Shown here: positions 1 to 7,846 of the stretch, piece after piece
Numbering within the stretch: the stretch's first letter is position 1
Layout of the letters: each line of letters starts with the position of its first letter
Notes under the pieces: model-generated
What the model saw: only the letters and a program-made list of their open reading frames with translations
Database searches by the model: none
Told to the model about the DNA's origin: nothing
Made by a program: the position numbers and the translations under genes
Assembly (NCBI GenBank): GCA_900772835.1
Contig: CAAGSA010000056.1
Coordinates: 1-30,043 of the forward strand
DNA from: an uncultured Prevotella sp.
GTDB lineage: Bacteria; Bacteroidota; Bacteroidia; Bacteroidales; Bacteroidaceae
Length of the DNA: 30,043 nt
Direction of reading: 5' to 3'

Positions 1-218
1 CAGCCGCATGGCAAACCTCTGCGGTGTTTTTCATAGTTTTTACGGCTTGAGAATCACCTCAGAGTGTTGCACTTCTATTTGGAAATCGCGACGTTTACGT
101 CCTGTAGAAGGAAATATCAAACTATTTTACCGCGAAAAAGACGAAAGAAAACATCACACGCGCGTGAAAAGGAAGGCGACATAATCATCATTACAAACCT
201 TATATTAATAATTCGCTT
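1..218. other. Intergenic region upstream of susC-like gene
   Basis: No gene is recognised here. An open frame runs from the left edge to a TAA near position 184, but its translation (rich in Arg, Lys and Cys) does not resemble any protein I know. A perfect 10-bp palindrome, CACGCGCGTG, lies at 157-166, about 50 bases before the susC-like start, and could be an operator. No good TAnnTTTG promoter element is visible close to the gene, so the susC promoter remains unassigned. Confidence 0.4.
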
Positions 219-3200
219 ATGAAAATGTTAAAGACAAATGCTATGATTGGCGTGGCTACGGCTGCCCTCTCGTTCAGCCCTTTGGCAGGCATGGCAACAG
301 GCGTGGAAACACCCACAGCAGCAGTCATGCCGCAGCAGCAGACAAAAAGTATGCACGTGAGGGGCATTGTGCGCGATGCCTCCGGTGAACCGCTCATCGG
401 AGTGAGCGTAGTTCCGTCGGACGACCAGCGACAGGGAGTTATCACCAACATGGACGGAAAGTACGACATCAACGTGAAGGCGGGCACCACGCTCCGTTTC
501 TCATACGTGGGCTACAAGACGCAGAACCTGAAGGTGCAGCCTGGCGGCAATTTCGACATACAGCTCGTGGAGGACAACGACATGATGGACGAAGTGGTGG
601 TAGTGGGCTACGGAACGATGAAGAAGAGCGACCTGACCGGTTCGACCACTTCGCTGCGCAGCGATGCCATTACATCAGTAATAGCAGCCAACCCGATAGA
701 GGCATTGCAGGGAAAATCCACCGGTGTGGCCGTGTTCACCAACAACCAACCGGGCGAGGCACCGACGCTGCGCATACGTGGTTCGGCTTCGATCACGGCA
801 GGCACCGACCCGCTGTACGTAGTGGACGGATTCGCGCTGACCGACGGAAACATGAACGACATCAACCCTGCCGACATAGAATCGATGGAGGTGCTGAAGG
901 ATGCTTCGGCAACGGCAATCTACGGTTCGCGCGGTGCCAACGGTGTTGTGATGATTACCACGAAGAAGGGAGCACAGGGACGCCGCAACATATCGGTGCA
1001 TGCCAATATGGGTGTGCAGATGCGCTCGCGGCTGATCGACACCATCACCGGACAGGAGTTCATTGAATATATAAGGAAGGCAAATATGGCGCAGGGCGGT
1101 TCAGACCCGTTCCCCAACGGATACAACGGCCCGTTCTACGACTGGCAGAGAGGCGTGATAAACAAGACCGCCATCACGCAGGACTACGGACTGACGCTCG
1201 ACGGAATGGCGGGCGACACGCGATACATGTTCTCGGCAGGCTACTACAACCAGGACGGACTGCTCGACCCGCAGGGATTCGAGAAATTCTCGCTCCACAA
1301 CAACCTTGAACACAAGTTCAACCAGTGGTTCACCATCGGTTCGAACATGCAGCTGACGAGTTCGCGCCAGAACATCATGACCGACCCGATCGTGCCGGAC
1401 ATCTTCCGTTACGGATGGCCCACAGACCAGCCGAAGAACGAGGACGGATCGTGGAACGTGATACAGCACGGAGAGGTGTTCCAGCCGTTCGCCGACATGG
1501 ACGCCACGACAAACACCATAAAGAACCTGCGATTCATCGGAAACTTCTTCGCACAGGTGAACTTCACCAAGCATCTGAACTACCGTCTGAGCATAGGCTA
1601 CGACACGAAGAACTCGAACCAGTACACCTTCATCACATCGCAGAGCTCGAAAGGACTGCAGGCCGGCGCCACCACAGGTACTGGTTCGCACAAGTGGGCA
1701 CGCCAGGAGTCGCGCCTGATGGACAACATCCTGACCTACAGCAATGAATGGGGCGACCACAGAATGTCGCTGACAGGAGTGTATTCATGGCAGGACTACA
1801 AGTATAAGTATTCGTCAATGTCGGGCAACTTCTCCAATGATGCCCTTGGTGCACACAACTTCTCGAGCGTGGACCCGACATCGCTCAAAGTGGCGAGCGA
1901 CATATACAGCAACAAGCTCATCTCATGGACGGCACGCGGCACATACGCCTACAAAGACCGCTATATGCTCACGGCAACAATACGTTTCGACGGTTCGTCG
2001 AGATTCGGAAAAGACAATAAGTGGGGTACATTCCCGTCGGTGGGACTTGCATGGCGCGCTTCGGAAGAAGATTTCATGAAGGACAACAAGGTGATAACCG
2101 ACCTGAAGATACGCACCAGCTACGGTGTGACCGGCAACCAGGAAATCGGCGACTACAAGTCGCTGGCACAGCTCACCAGCAAGCCTGGTGATTCGGGATA
2201 CACCGACGGCAAGGATGCCATCACGGGATTCTATGAGACCGTGGGCAACTCCAAGCTCAAGTGGGAGAGCACAAAGCAGTTTGACGCAGGTTTCGACCTC
2301 TCGCTCTTCAACCGTGTATACTTGAACTTCGACTACTACAACCGCCAGACAAATGACCTGCTCTACAACGTGCCGATACCGTCGACATCGGGATTCACGA
2401 ACGTGCTGAGCAACGTGGGCAAGGTGAGCAACTACGGTATAGAGTTCTCTGCAAGTGCCGACGTGTATAAGAGCAAGGATTGGAAGGTGACCGTGGGAGG
2501 AAACTTCACTTACAACCGGAACAAGATCAAGAAACTGTACGACGGAGCAGACCGCGTGACCGTATACGACGGAACAGCCGGAACGGGAATAGCCCGTGTG
2601 CTGGAGGTGGGACAGCCTGTAAACGGCGTTTACACATACCACTCGATAGGAATCATACGCACACAGGAACAGCTCGACGCATATCTCGAGAAGATGCCGG
2701 GACTGCAGGGACTCGTGAACATAGGTTCGGAGATGTATGAAGACCGCAACGGCGACGGAAAACTTTCGGTGGACGACACAAAATGCATCGGAAGCATAGA
2801 GCCGCGATACTTCTACGGTCTCAACCTGGGCGTGCAGTGGAAGGAACTGAAGCTGCAGGTATACGGACAGGGAGCATGGAAGTATGCATCAATGTCGGGA
2901 TCGGAAAACCACAATAACAAGAACACGAAATGGGTGGTTTCCTTCCAGGACACCAGCAACTACGCGCTGTGGGTGGACAACAACATCAAGAATCAGCTCG
3001 GTGTGCCGTCGAAGGATGCATACCACGATATGTTCGACCCCGTGACGAACCCCAACGGAAAGAACCCGGGCATCGGCGCAAAGGGAGTGGTGCTCTCCGA
3101 CCGCACGAACGCCGATTGGGCTTACTTCATCCTGAAGAACATACAGCTGAGCTACGACTTCAGCAAGCTCATCAAGACTGACTATATAAAGAGTCTCGTG

Positions 3201-3323
3201 TTCAACGTGAACCTGCAGAACTTCTTCACATCGGCAAACCACACCGGATACAACCCCGAGAACGGCGACCTGTCGAACCCGTACGGAAAGACAGTGATGT
3301 TTGGAGTAAATATCAAGTTCTAA
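219..3323 (+). CDS. SusC/RagA-family TonB-linked outer-membrane transporter
   Basis: This 1034-residue protein is a TonB-dependent outer-membrane channel that, with its SusD partner, imports oligosaccharides or peptides. Residues 1-27 look like a signal peptide. Residues 46-118 form the carboxypeptidase-regulatory-like domain typical of SusC proteins. DEVVVVGYG at 124-132 is the family's TonB-box-like stretch, followed by the plug domain (about 133-250, with PLYVVDGF and IYGSRGANGVVMITTKKG) and a long beta-barrel. The chain ends in VNIKF, with the terminal aromatic residue usual for barrel insertion. The length is normal for the family. It is followed after 21 bases by its susD partner, surely in one operon. 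The imported substrate cannot be read from the sequence, and no hydrolase lies beside it. The start is the ATG giving MKMLK, with no clear Shine-Dalgarno site, as is usual in this phylum. Confidence 0.95.
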   Translation: MKMLKTNAMIGVATAALSFSPLAGMATGVETPTAAVMPQQQTKSMHVRGIVRDASGEPLIGVSVVPSDDQRQGVITNMDGKYDINVKAGTTLRFSYVGYKTQNLKVQPGGNFDIQLVEDNDMMDEVVVVGYGTMKKSDLTGSTTSLRSDAITSVIAANPIEALQGKSTGVAVFTNNQPGEAPTLRIRGSASITAGTDPLYVVDGFALTDGNMNDINPADIESMEVLKDASATAIYGSRGANGVVMITTKKGAQGRRNISVHANMGVQMRSRLIDTITGQEFIEYIRKANMAQGGSDPFPNGYNGPFYDWQRGVINKTAITQDYGLTLDGMAGDTRYMFSAGYYNQDGLLDPQGFEKFSLHNNLEHKFNQWFTIGSNMQLTSSRQNIMTDPIVPDIFRYGWPTDQPKNEDGSWNVIQHGEVFQPFADMDATTNTIKNLRFIGNFFAQVNFTKHLNYRLSIGYDTKNSNQYTFITSQSSKGLQAGATTGTGSHKWARQESRLMDNILTYSNEWGDHRMSLTGVYSWQDYKYKYSSMSGNFSNDALGAHNFSSVDPTSLKVASDIYSNKLISWTARGTYAYKDRYMLTATIRFDGSSRFGKDNKWGTFPSVGLAWRASEEDFMKDNKVITDLKIRTSYGVTGNQEIGDYKSLAQLTSKPGDSGYTDGKDAITGFYETVGNSKLKWESTKQFDAGFDLSLFNRVYLNFDYYNRQTNDLLYNVPIPSTSGFTNVLSNVGKVSNYGIEFSASADVYKSKDWKVTVGGNFTYNRNKIKKLYDGADRVTVYDGTAGTGIARVLEVGQPVNGVYTYHSIGIIRTQEQLDAYLEKMPGLQGLVNIGSEMYEDRNGDGKLSVDDTKCIGSIEPRYFYGLNLGVQWKELKLQVYGQGAWKYASMSGSENHNNKNTKWVVSFQDTSNYALWVDNNIKNQLGVPSKDAYHDMFDPVTNPNGKNPGIGAKGVVLSDRTNADWAYFILKNIQLSYDFSKLIKTDYIKSLVFNVNLQNFFTSANHTGYNPENGDLSNPYGKTVMFGVNIKF

Positions 3324-3344
3324 CCATTTAAAAAAAGAAACGAA

Positions 3345-4982
3345 ATGAAAGCAATGAAATATTTGATGGCAGGTATTGCTGTGGCATCCGTGGCAGTGGC
3401 CGGCATGTCGCTGACGAGCTGCAGCGACCTCGACGAGAATCCGTATACATTCATTGACCCGAACTCTTACTACAAGAACGAGGGAGAGGTGAATGCAGCC
3501 CTTACGGGAGTGTACAACCGCTTCCGCCGCATCTATTCGGGCAACAACTCTCTCTACGTGGCACACGTGGAGATTCTGACAGAGCAGGGATGGCCTACAT
3601 ACAACAAGGAAAACATGCAGCAGCTCTCGCAGTGGCCGTTCGCAAACGACGCATCCGTGGGAGGAGTGATGAAGGTGTGGGCGATGGCTTACGACTGCAT
3701 CAACAGGGCAAACGTGGTGCTGAACCGCGTGGACGCAGTGTCGATGAGCGATGCATCCAAGCAACGCATCAAGGGACAGGCGCTCTTCCTGCGCGGCTAC
3801 ACATACTTCCATCTGCTGAGGCTCTACGGAGGTGTGCCGTTGACAACTACGTATACTAACGGAGTGGAGGGACTCGACATCCCACGCTCGTCGCTGGAGG
3901 ACACATACCAGCGCGTGATTGACGACCTGAAAGCCGCTGCCGACATGCTGCCTCCACGCGGAAGCGAAGCCTACGACGTGTGGCGCGTGTCGCAGGGCGC
4001 GGCTTACGCAGCACTCGGCGAGGTGTATCTCTATCGCGCAACGATGAACAACAACAATGTGGACGACCTCAAGCTTGCGAAGGAGTACAGCTGGAAAGTG
4101 ATAGATTCGCACGTCTACGACCTGATGCCAAACTTCACCGACAACTTCTATTGGTTCAATGCCAATGCCAAGAACTGCAAGGAGTCGGTGTTCGAGCTGC
4201 AGTTCGCTGCAAAGGACGGGCAGACAAACAATATGCACCACCGATTCGGACTGGGACGTACGAACAGAGCCTATATGGGAGCATACCAGTATGCACGCTT
4301 CGGAGTGTCGGGATATCTGTATCGTGAGATGCTGAACAACGGCGACAAGCGTGCCGAAGCATGTCTCACTTACTTTGAAGGACTCTGCGGCGACGACAGC
4401 AAGGTGCAGACGGTGCAGCCTTGCCGCTATAACCCAGAAACACTCAGCTGGGAGCCGAAGGCATGGAACGACCGTCCGGCAGAGCACCGCGCGGTGTTCA
4501 ACTGCAAGTACTTCGACAACCGTACTGACGGTTCGTTGAATATGCCGAACGCCAACTTCCCGATTATCCGCTACTCGGAGGTGCTCCTGAACTATGCTGA
4601 GGCTGCCAACCTGCTGAATGCAGGCGACGGTATGGAGCAGCTGAAGGAGGTGCGCAAGCGTGCAGGACTGACTCCGCAGCCGGCAGCTACCACACAGCAG
4701 GAAATCGACGACGAGATACTGAACCAGCGCCGCTACGAGTTCGTGGGCGAGGCAAAGATATTCTTCGATGAGCTGCGCAAGGATAAACTCGGCTACTATG
4801 CAGAGGAAAAGTGCCATCAGGCAAAGCTCGACAAAATAACGTATATGGACGGCGAACTCGTGTTCAAGCCTACGAAGAGCTATCTGTTCAAGATTCCTAA
4901 GGGAGACCTTGACAGCAACAAGGCTTTGCACGATGCACAGAACCCGGACAACGCGTCGGCACCGCTGAAATATAATGATTAG
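3345..4982 (+). CDS. SusD/RagB-family nutrient-binding outer-membrane lipoprotein
   Basis: This 545-residue surface lipoprotein caps the SusC channel and binds the nutrient. The signal peptide ends in a lipobox, LTSC, with the lipidated cysteine at residue 26. The N-terminal SusD-like domain carries the family signature LRGYTYFHLLRLYGGVPL (149-166), part of the TPR-like helical scaffold. The C-terminal SusD domain shows RYSEVLLNYAEA (about 408) and RRYEFVGEAKIFFDELRK (about 462-479). The length fits the family. It is co-transcribed with the upstream transporter. No glycoside hydrolase, peptidase or surface glycan-binding protein follows it, so this is a minimal pair rather than a full utilisation locus, and the substrate cannot be assigned. 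Confidence 0.95.
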   Translation: MKAMKYLMAGIAVASVAVAGMSLTSCSDLDENPYTFIDPNSYYKNEGEVNAALTGVYNRFRRIYSGNNSLYVAHVEILTEQGWPTYNKENMQQLSQWPFANDASVGGVMKVWAMAYDCINRANVVLNRVDAVSMSDASKQRIKGQALFLRGYTYFHLLRLYGGVPLTTTYTNGVEGLDIPRSSLEDTYQRVIDDLKAAADMLPPRGSEAYDVWRVSQGAAYAALGEVYLYRATMNNNNVDDLKLAKEYSWKVIDSHVYDLMPNFTDNFYWFNANAKNCKESVFELQFAAKDGQTNNMHHRFGLGRTNRAYMGAYQYARFGVSGYLYREMLNNGDKRAEACLTYFEGLCGDDSKVQTVQPCRYNPETLSWEPKAWNDRPAEHRAVFNCKYFDNRTDGSLNMPNANFPIIRYSEVLLNYAEAANLLNAGDGMEQLKEVRKRAGLTPQPAATTQQEIDDEILNQRRYEFVGEAKIFFDELRKDKLGYYAEEKCHQAKLDKITYMDGELVFKPTKSYLFKIPKGDLDSNKALHDAQNPDNASAPLKYND

Positions 4983-5003
4983 GACAGGATTGCGGTCAAC
5001 ATA

Positions 5004-5071
5004 TAATCATGGTTAATATATAATCATGGTAAAAGCATAATCATGGTTAATATATAATCATGATTAATATG
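5004..5071. repeat. Four-copy 17-bp tandem repeat
   Basis: Four copies start at 5004, 5021, 5038 and 5055, exactly 17 bases apart. The unit is TAATCATGGTTAATATA. Copies 1 and 3 are identical; copy 2 differs in its last seven bases; copy 4 has GAT for GGT and ends in G. The array begins 22 bases after the susD stop. Copy 4 contains the perfect palindrome TAATCATGATTA. The function is unknown. Confidence 0.9.
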
Positions 5072-5150
5072 CAGAACTGTGGTGCGGCCAGAATAGTTTG
5101 ATAAAAGCTGCGATTGCATAGGATAAATGTGATTGCATGGCATAAAAAAG

Positions 5151-5200
5151 AAAGGGAGGAGTTCTGAAAGTTTGTAATGGCTTTCGGAACTCCTCCCTTT
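5151..5200. terminator. Strong, probably bidirectional hairpin terminator
   Basis: A 20-bp stem (5151-5170 with 5181-5200, one G-T wobble) encloses a 10-base loop. On the minus strand it is followed by CTTTTTT, a good U tract for ending the AraC-type gene. On the plus strand the downstream sequence is T-rich but less regular, so it may also end the susCD transcript. Confidence 0.85.
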
Positions 5201-5276
5201 TCTCGTTGTTTATTTCTTCATCAGCCTTATACAATATGTTGTCTGGTGATGTATCCGTTTTATACAGCACGCCGTC

Positions 5277-6398
5277 TTATGCAATGTTTTCTTTCTTCCA
5301 TCTTGTGGGCGACATACTCTCGTGGAAGGAGAAAACCTTAGAGAAATAGGAAGCCGATGAGAATCCGACGCTGTATGCAATCTCCTCCATCTTCCATTCC
5401 GGACAGGATGTCATGAGGCGCTTTGCCTCATCTATCCTCATCTTGGATATCCACGAACTGAAGTTCATGCCGTAGCGCTCATTGATGTAGAACGACAGGT
5501 AATTCTTGTTCGTACCGATGCTGGCGGCAAGGTCTTCGAGCGTGAACTGTTCCGACAGATAGCTGCGCGTGTCGAGCCATACGTCAATTCTCTTGGCGAG
5601 AGTGTTCTTCTGCTGAGTGTTCACCTCCTCCTCTTTTTTCTCATTTTCGCCGATGTAGGCATATTCGGTGTCGGCCTTGGCGAGGTCGGCATAGCGCTTG
5701 TGGAAGTTGATGAAACTCACCGCGATGTATATGTTCAGCGATATCACGTAGAACTGGTATAGCCAGTTGAAATACACGTTGCCGAACATCGACATGATGG
5801 CAACAAGCCACGATATGACGCACAACACCACGCTTCGCGCTATCCACCGCGCAAAGCGATGCATATCGTCGGAGAAATAGTTTGCAAGCTGCTGCTTGTA
5901 GTGGTTGTACAGCTTGTAGAACCTGACCGTGAAGCACGCGATGTATGTCGTGAGCATAATGAGAGCAAGCGAGATGATGTACGGGCGGTATTGCTGCATA
6001 CTGGCGGAAAGCGATGAAATGGCTATCAGCGAAGTCACTGCCCAGCATATCAGGTCTATCTTTATCCTTTTGCCTTGCACATACTCCTTGTTGAGCAGCA
6101 CGCAGAAACCATTGCATACCAACATATATTCGAGGTAGAACAGAACGATGTCGGTCATACCTATATAATAGTTGAACTCCTCCCAGTTCTTATTGGTGAA
6201 CAAACACCACAGGAAGAGGTTCAGCGCCATTGATGCGAATGCGCCTGTCAGCATCCATTTAGCGATGCGATATGGCCTGTATATAGTGCTTTTTTCTGTT
6301 TTCATCAGTGCTAACAGTACCGAGATGGTGAGGTAGACAGTCCCTGCGCACTGTATGAGTTCTGCGAAATATGTTTCCAAGTTGCTCATATTGTTCAT
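5277..6398 (-). CDS. Membrane-anchored AraC-family transcriptional regulator
   Basis: This 373-residue protein has about seven hydrophobic helices in its first 230 residues (roughly 15-32, 46-67, 78-101, 113-132, 138-157, 188-207 and 211-230). A charged linker follows, then a C-terminal AraC/XylS DNA-binding domain. The domain shows both helix-turn-helix units: FTLEDLAASIGTNKNYLS, then WKMEEIAYSVGFSSASYFSK, ending with the usual MSPTRWKK. This layout, a membrane sensor fused directly to a DNA-binding domain, is common in Bacteroidetes. It may sense an envelope or extracellular signal and could control the neighbouring transporter pair, but only proximity supports that. An alternative start lies three codons in (MSNLE). 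It ends at the shared terminator. Confidence 0.9.
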   Translation of the reverse strand: MNNMSNLETYFAELIQCAGTVYLTISVLLALMKTEKSTIYRPYRIAKWMLTGAFASMALNLFLWCLFTNKNWEEFNYYIGMTDIVLFYLEYMLVCNGFCVLLNKEYVQGKRIKIDLICWAVTSLIAISSLSASMQQYRPYIISLALIMLTTYIACFTVRFYKLYNHYKQQLANYFSDDMHRFARWIARSVVLCVISWLVAIMSMFGNVYFNWLYQFYVISLNIYIAVSFINFHKRYADLAKADTEYAYIGENEKKEEEVNTQQKNTLAKRIDVWLDTRSYLSEQFTLEDLAASIGTNKNYLSFYINERYGMNFSSWISKMRIDEAKRLMTSCPEWKMEEIAYSVGFSSASYFSKVFSFHESMSPTRWKKENIA

Positions 6399-6445
6399 AT
6401 TATAAAAGGTAAAGCAATGTTATGATGCATTTCGTAATGCAAATG

Positions 6446-6453
6446 CAAAGATA
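6446..6453 (-). promoter_or_regulatory. Probable -7 promoter element for the AraC-type gene
   Basis: On the minus strand this reads TATCTTTG, matching the Bacteroidetes -7 consensus TAnnTTTG, about 50 bases before the ATG. TTTG and TTG sequences lie upstream, but none has the ideal 19-base spacing, so the -33 half is uncertain. Confidence 0.5.
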
Positions 6454-6563
6454 AACAAAAAATATAACAACAAAGCAACATTTGTAAAATTATACCATTT
6501 TTTTACAAGTCGCTTTTTGTTGCCATTTTTATGATTTTTACAGCCTTCCCCTTTCTGTTTCCA

Positions 6564-6676
6564 TATCTTTGCACCACAACTCGCAAAAAGGAGCAACACA
6601 TTAAATCAATATATTTCAACTTTATATGTTATTCTGCGGATGTTTGTCGTGAGATGAGCATCCGCAGAATTTTTAT
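6564..6676 (+). ncRNA. Candidate small RNA or attenuated leader
   Basis: A -7 element (TATCTTTG, 6564-6571) is followed about 60 bases later by an intrinsic terminator. That terminator is a perfect 12-bp stem (ATTCTGCGGATG at 6631-6642 with 6659-6670) with a 16-base loop and then five Ts. The predicted transcript, roughly 6578-6676, would be about 100 bases. A very short open frame, MLFCGCLS, starts at 6626 and runs into the hairpin, so a leader peptide is possible but weak. No convincing -33 box is seen. It could be a free RNA or an attenuator ahead of the polysaccharide genes. Confidence 0.45.
6631..6676 (+). terminator. Intrinsic terminator in the gap before the glycosyltransferase operon
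   Basis: A perfect 12-bp inverted repeat with a 16-base loop is followed directly by TTTTTAT. No protein-coding gene on the plus strand ends just upstream, so its natural client is the candidate short transcript described for this gap. Confidence 0.7.
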
Positions 6677-6751
6677 CGTGATGCCGGGCTGCAGCCTCCC
6701 GTTCGTGTCAGCCGGCAGCGTTGGCTTGCACATTTTATTTTATGCAAACAC

Positions 6752-6781
6752 TTGTTTATTCGCGTAATTTCAGTAATTTTG
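6752..6781 (+). promoter_or_regulatory. Promoter of the glycosyltransferase operon
   Basis: TTG at 6752-6754, a 19-base spacer and TAATTTTG at 6774-6781 match the Bacteroidetes promoter consensus. The G of the -7 box is only six bases before the ATG at 6788, so transcription should begin at or next to the start codon, giving a nearly leaderless mRNA. Confidence 0.65.
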
Positions 6782-6787
6782 CACATT

Positions 6788-7846
6788 ATGAGAATATATT
6801 TCTACCATACCGAGGATACGCAATATATCTACGAGGAATGGAAGAAGGGGCGCTTCCCCGGACATTTCCTCTACGGTGCCACGCATCTGCCCGACCACGG
6901 GATTGAGATGGTGATGCACCGTCATCGCGATTTCGGCAGCCGGCTCAGGGCTGCCGTGGATGTGCTGTGGCAGGTGCTTGCCAGCTACCGCAGGATTGAC
7001 GCCGTGTATGCCACCCACTACAAATTCCTGGAGCTCGTGATATTCCTCCGTGCCCTTGGCCTGTTCCGCAAACCGATAATCATCTGGCACCACCAGCCCA
7101 TCATAACGCCCGGAAAACGCTGGCGCGAATGGCTTGGCAGGCTGTTCTATCGGGGCATCGACGATATGTTCTTCTTCTCGCAGAAACTGTATGATGACTC
7201 CTTGAAGACAAAGAAAGCAAGGCCGGACAGGATGCACGTGGGGCATTGGGGAGCCGACCTCGACTTCTACGACCGCGTGATGAAGAACCATCCCGTTGGG
7301 CGGCACGCCGGATTCATATCCACCGGCAGGGAGCGGCGCGACATGCCTACGCTGGTGGCGGCATTCAACGAAACGGGTGCTCCGCTCGACATCTATCTGA
7401 ACAAGAGCAACTGCGGCATCGACTATGCCGGGATGTTCAGCAGGATGAAGGTTGCCGACAACGTGAGGGTGCATTTCATCTCCGGCTATCAGCAGGCTAA
7501 TCTGAGCGGATTGGTATACGCGGCACAGTGTGTGGTGATATGCTGCATGGAGACGAAGTATACCGTGGGGCTTACCACGGTGGTTGAGGCTCTCGCCCTG
7601 GGGCTGCCCGTCATCTGCAGCCGCAACCCCCAGATTCCCGTTGACTTCGACAGGGAGGGCTGCGGAATATCCGTGGCATACTACGACCGTGAGGGCTGGG
7701 CTGAAGCCGTGCGCTACATCACGGAGCATCCCGATGAGGCACGGCGCATGGGGCAGCGTGCGCGCAGGCTTGCCGAGGAGATGTACAACGACAGGCGTTG
7801 CGCCGCGGAAGTGGCTGAAGTGATAAAATCAAGGATTGGGAAATGA
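6788..7846 (+). CDS. GT4-like glycosyltransferase
   Basis: This 352-residue protein looks like a GT-B-fold glycosyltransferase acting at the inner face of the cytoplasmic membrane during surface-glycan assembly. The C-terminal half carries the nucleotide-sugar-binding pattern ISTGRERRDMPTLVAAF and then TVGLTTVVEALALGLPVICS. The glutamate of VVEA is present, but the first glutamate of the usual GT4 E-x7-E motif is replaced by threonine. I chose the ATG giving MRIYFYHTE; an in-frame TTG at 6752 would add 12 residues but coincides with the -33 promoter box. Its stop overlaps the next gene's start (ATGA), implying translational coupling. Donor and acceptor sugars are unknown. Confidence 0.8.
   Translation: MRIYFYHTEDTQYIYEEWKKGRFPGHFLYGATHLPDHGIEMVMHRHRDFGSRLRAAVDVLWQVLASYRRIDAVYATHYKFLELVIFLRALGLFRKPIIIWHHQPIITPGKRWREWLGRLFYRGIDDMFFFSQKLYDDSLKTKKARPDRMHVGHWGADLDFYDRVMKNHPVGRHAGFISTGRERRDMPTLVAAFNETGAPLDIYLNKSNCGIDYAGMFSRMKVADNVRVHFISGYQQANLSGLVYAAQCVVICCMETKYTVGLTTVVEALALGLPVICSRNPQIPVDFDREGCGISVAYYDREGWAEAVRYITEHPDEARRMGQRARRLAEEMYNDRRCAAEVAEVIKSRIGK

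Noticed and set aside
1..184. Open frame from the left edge to about 184
   Set aside because: Its translation resembles no protein I know and its beginning is outside the window, so it cannot be supported as a gene.
2889..4931. 680-codon open frame antisense to susD
   Set aside because: It is the mirror of a clearly real gene, has no recognisable domain, and is rich in Val, Leu, His and Cys as expected from reading these codons backward.
5001..5071. Tandem repeats as a CRISPR array
   Set aside because: The copies abut with no unique spacers, the units are too short, and there are no cas genes in the window.
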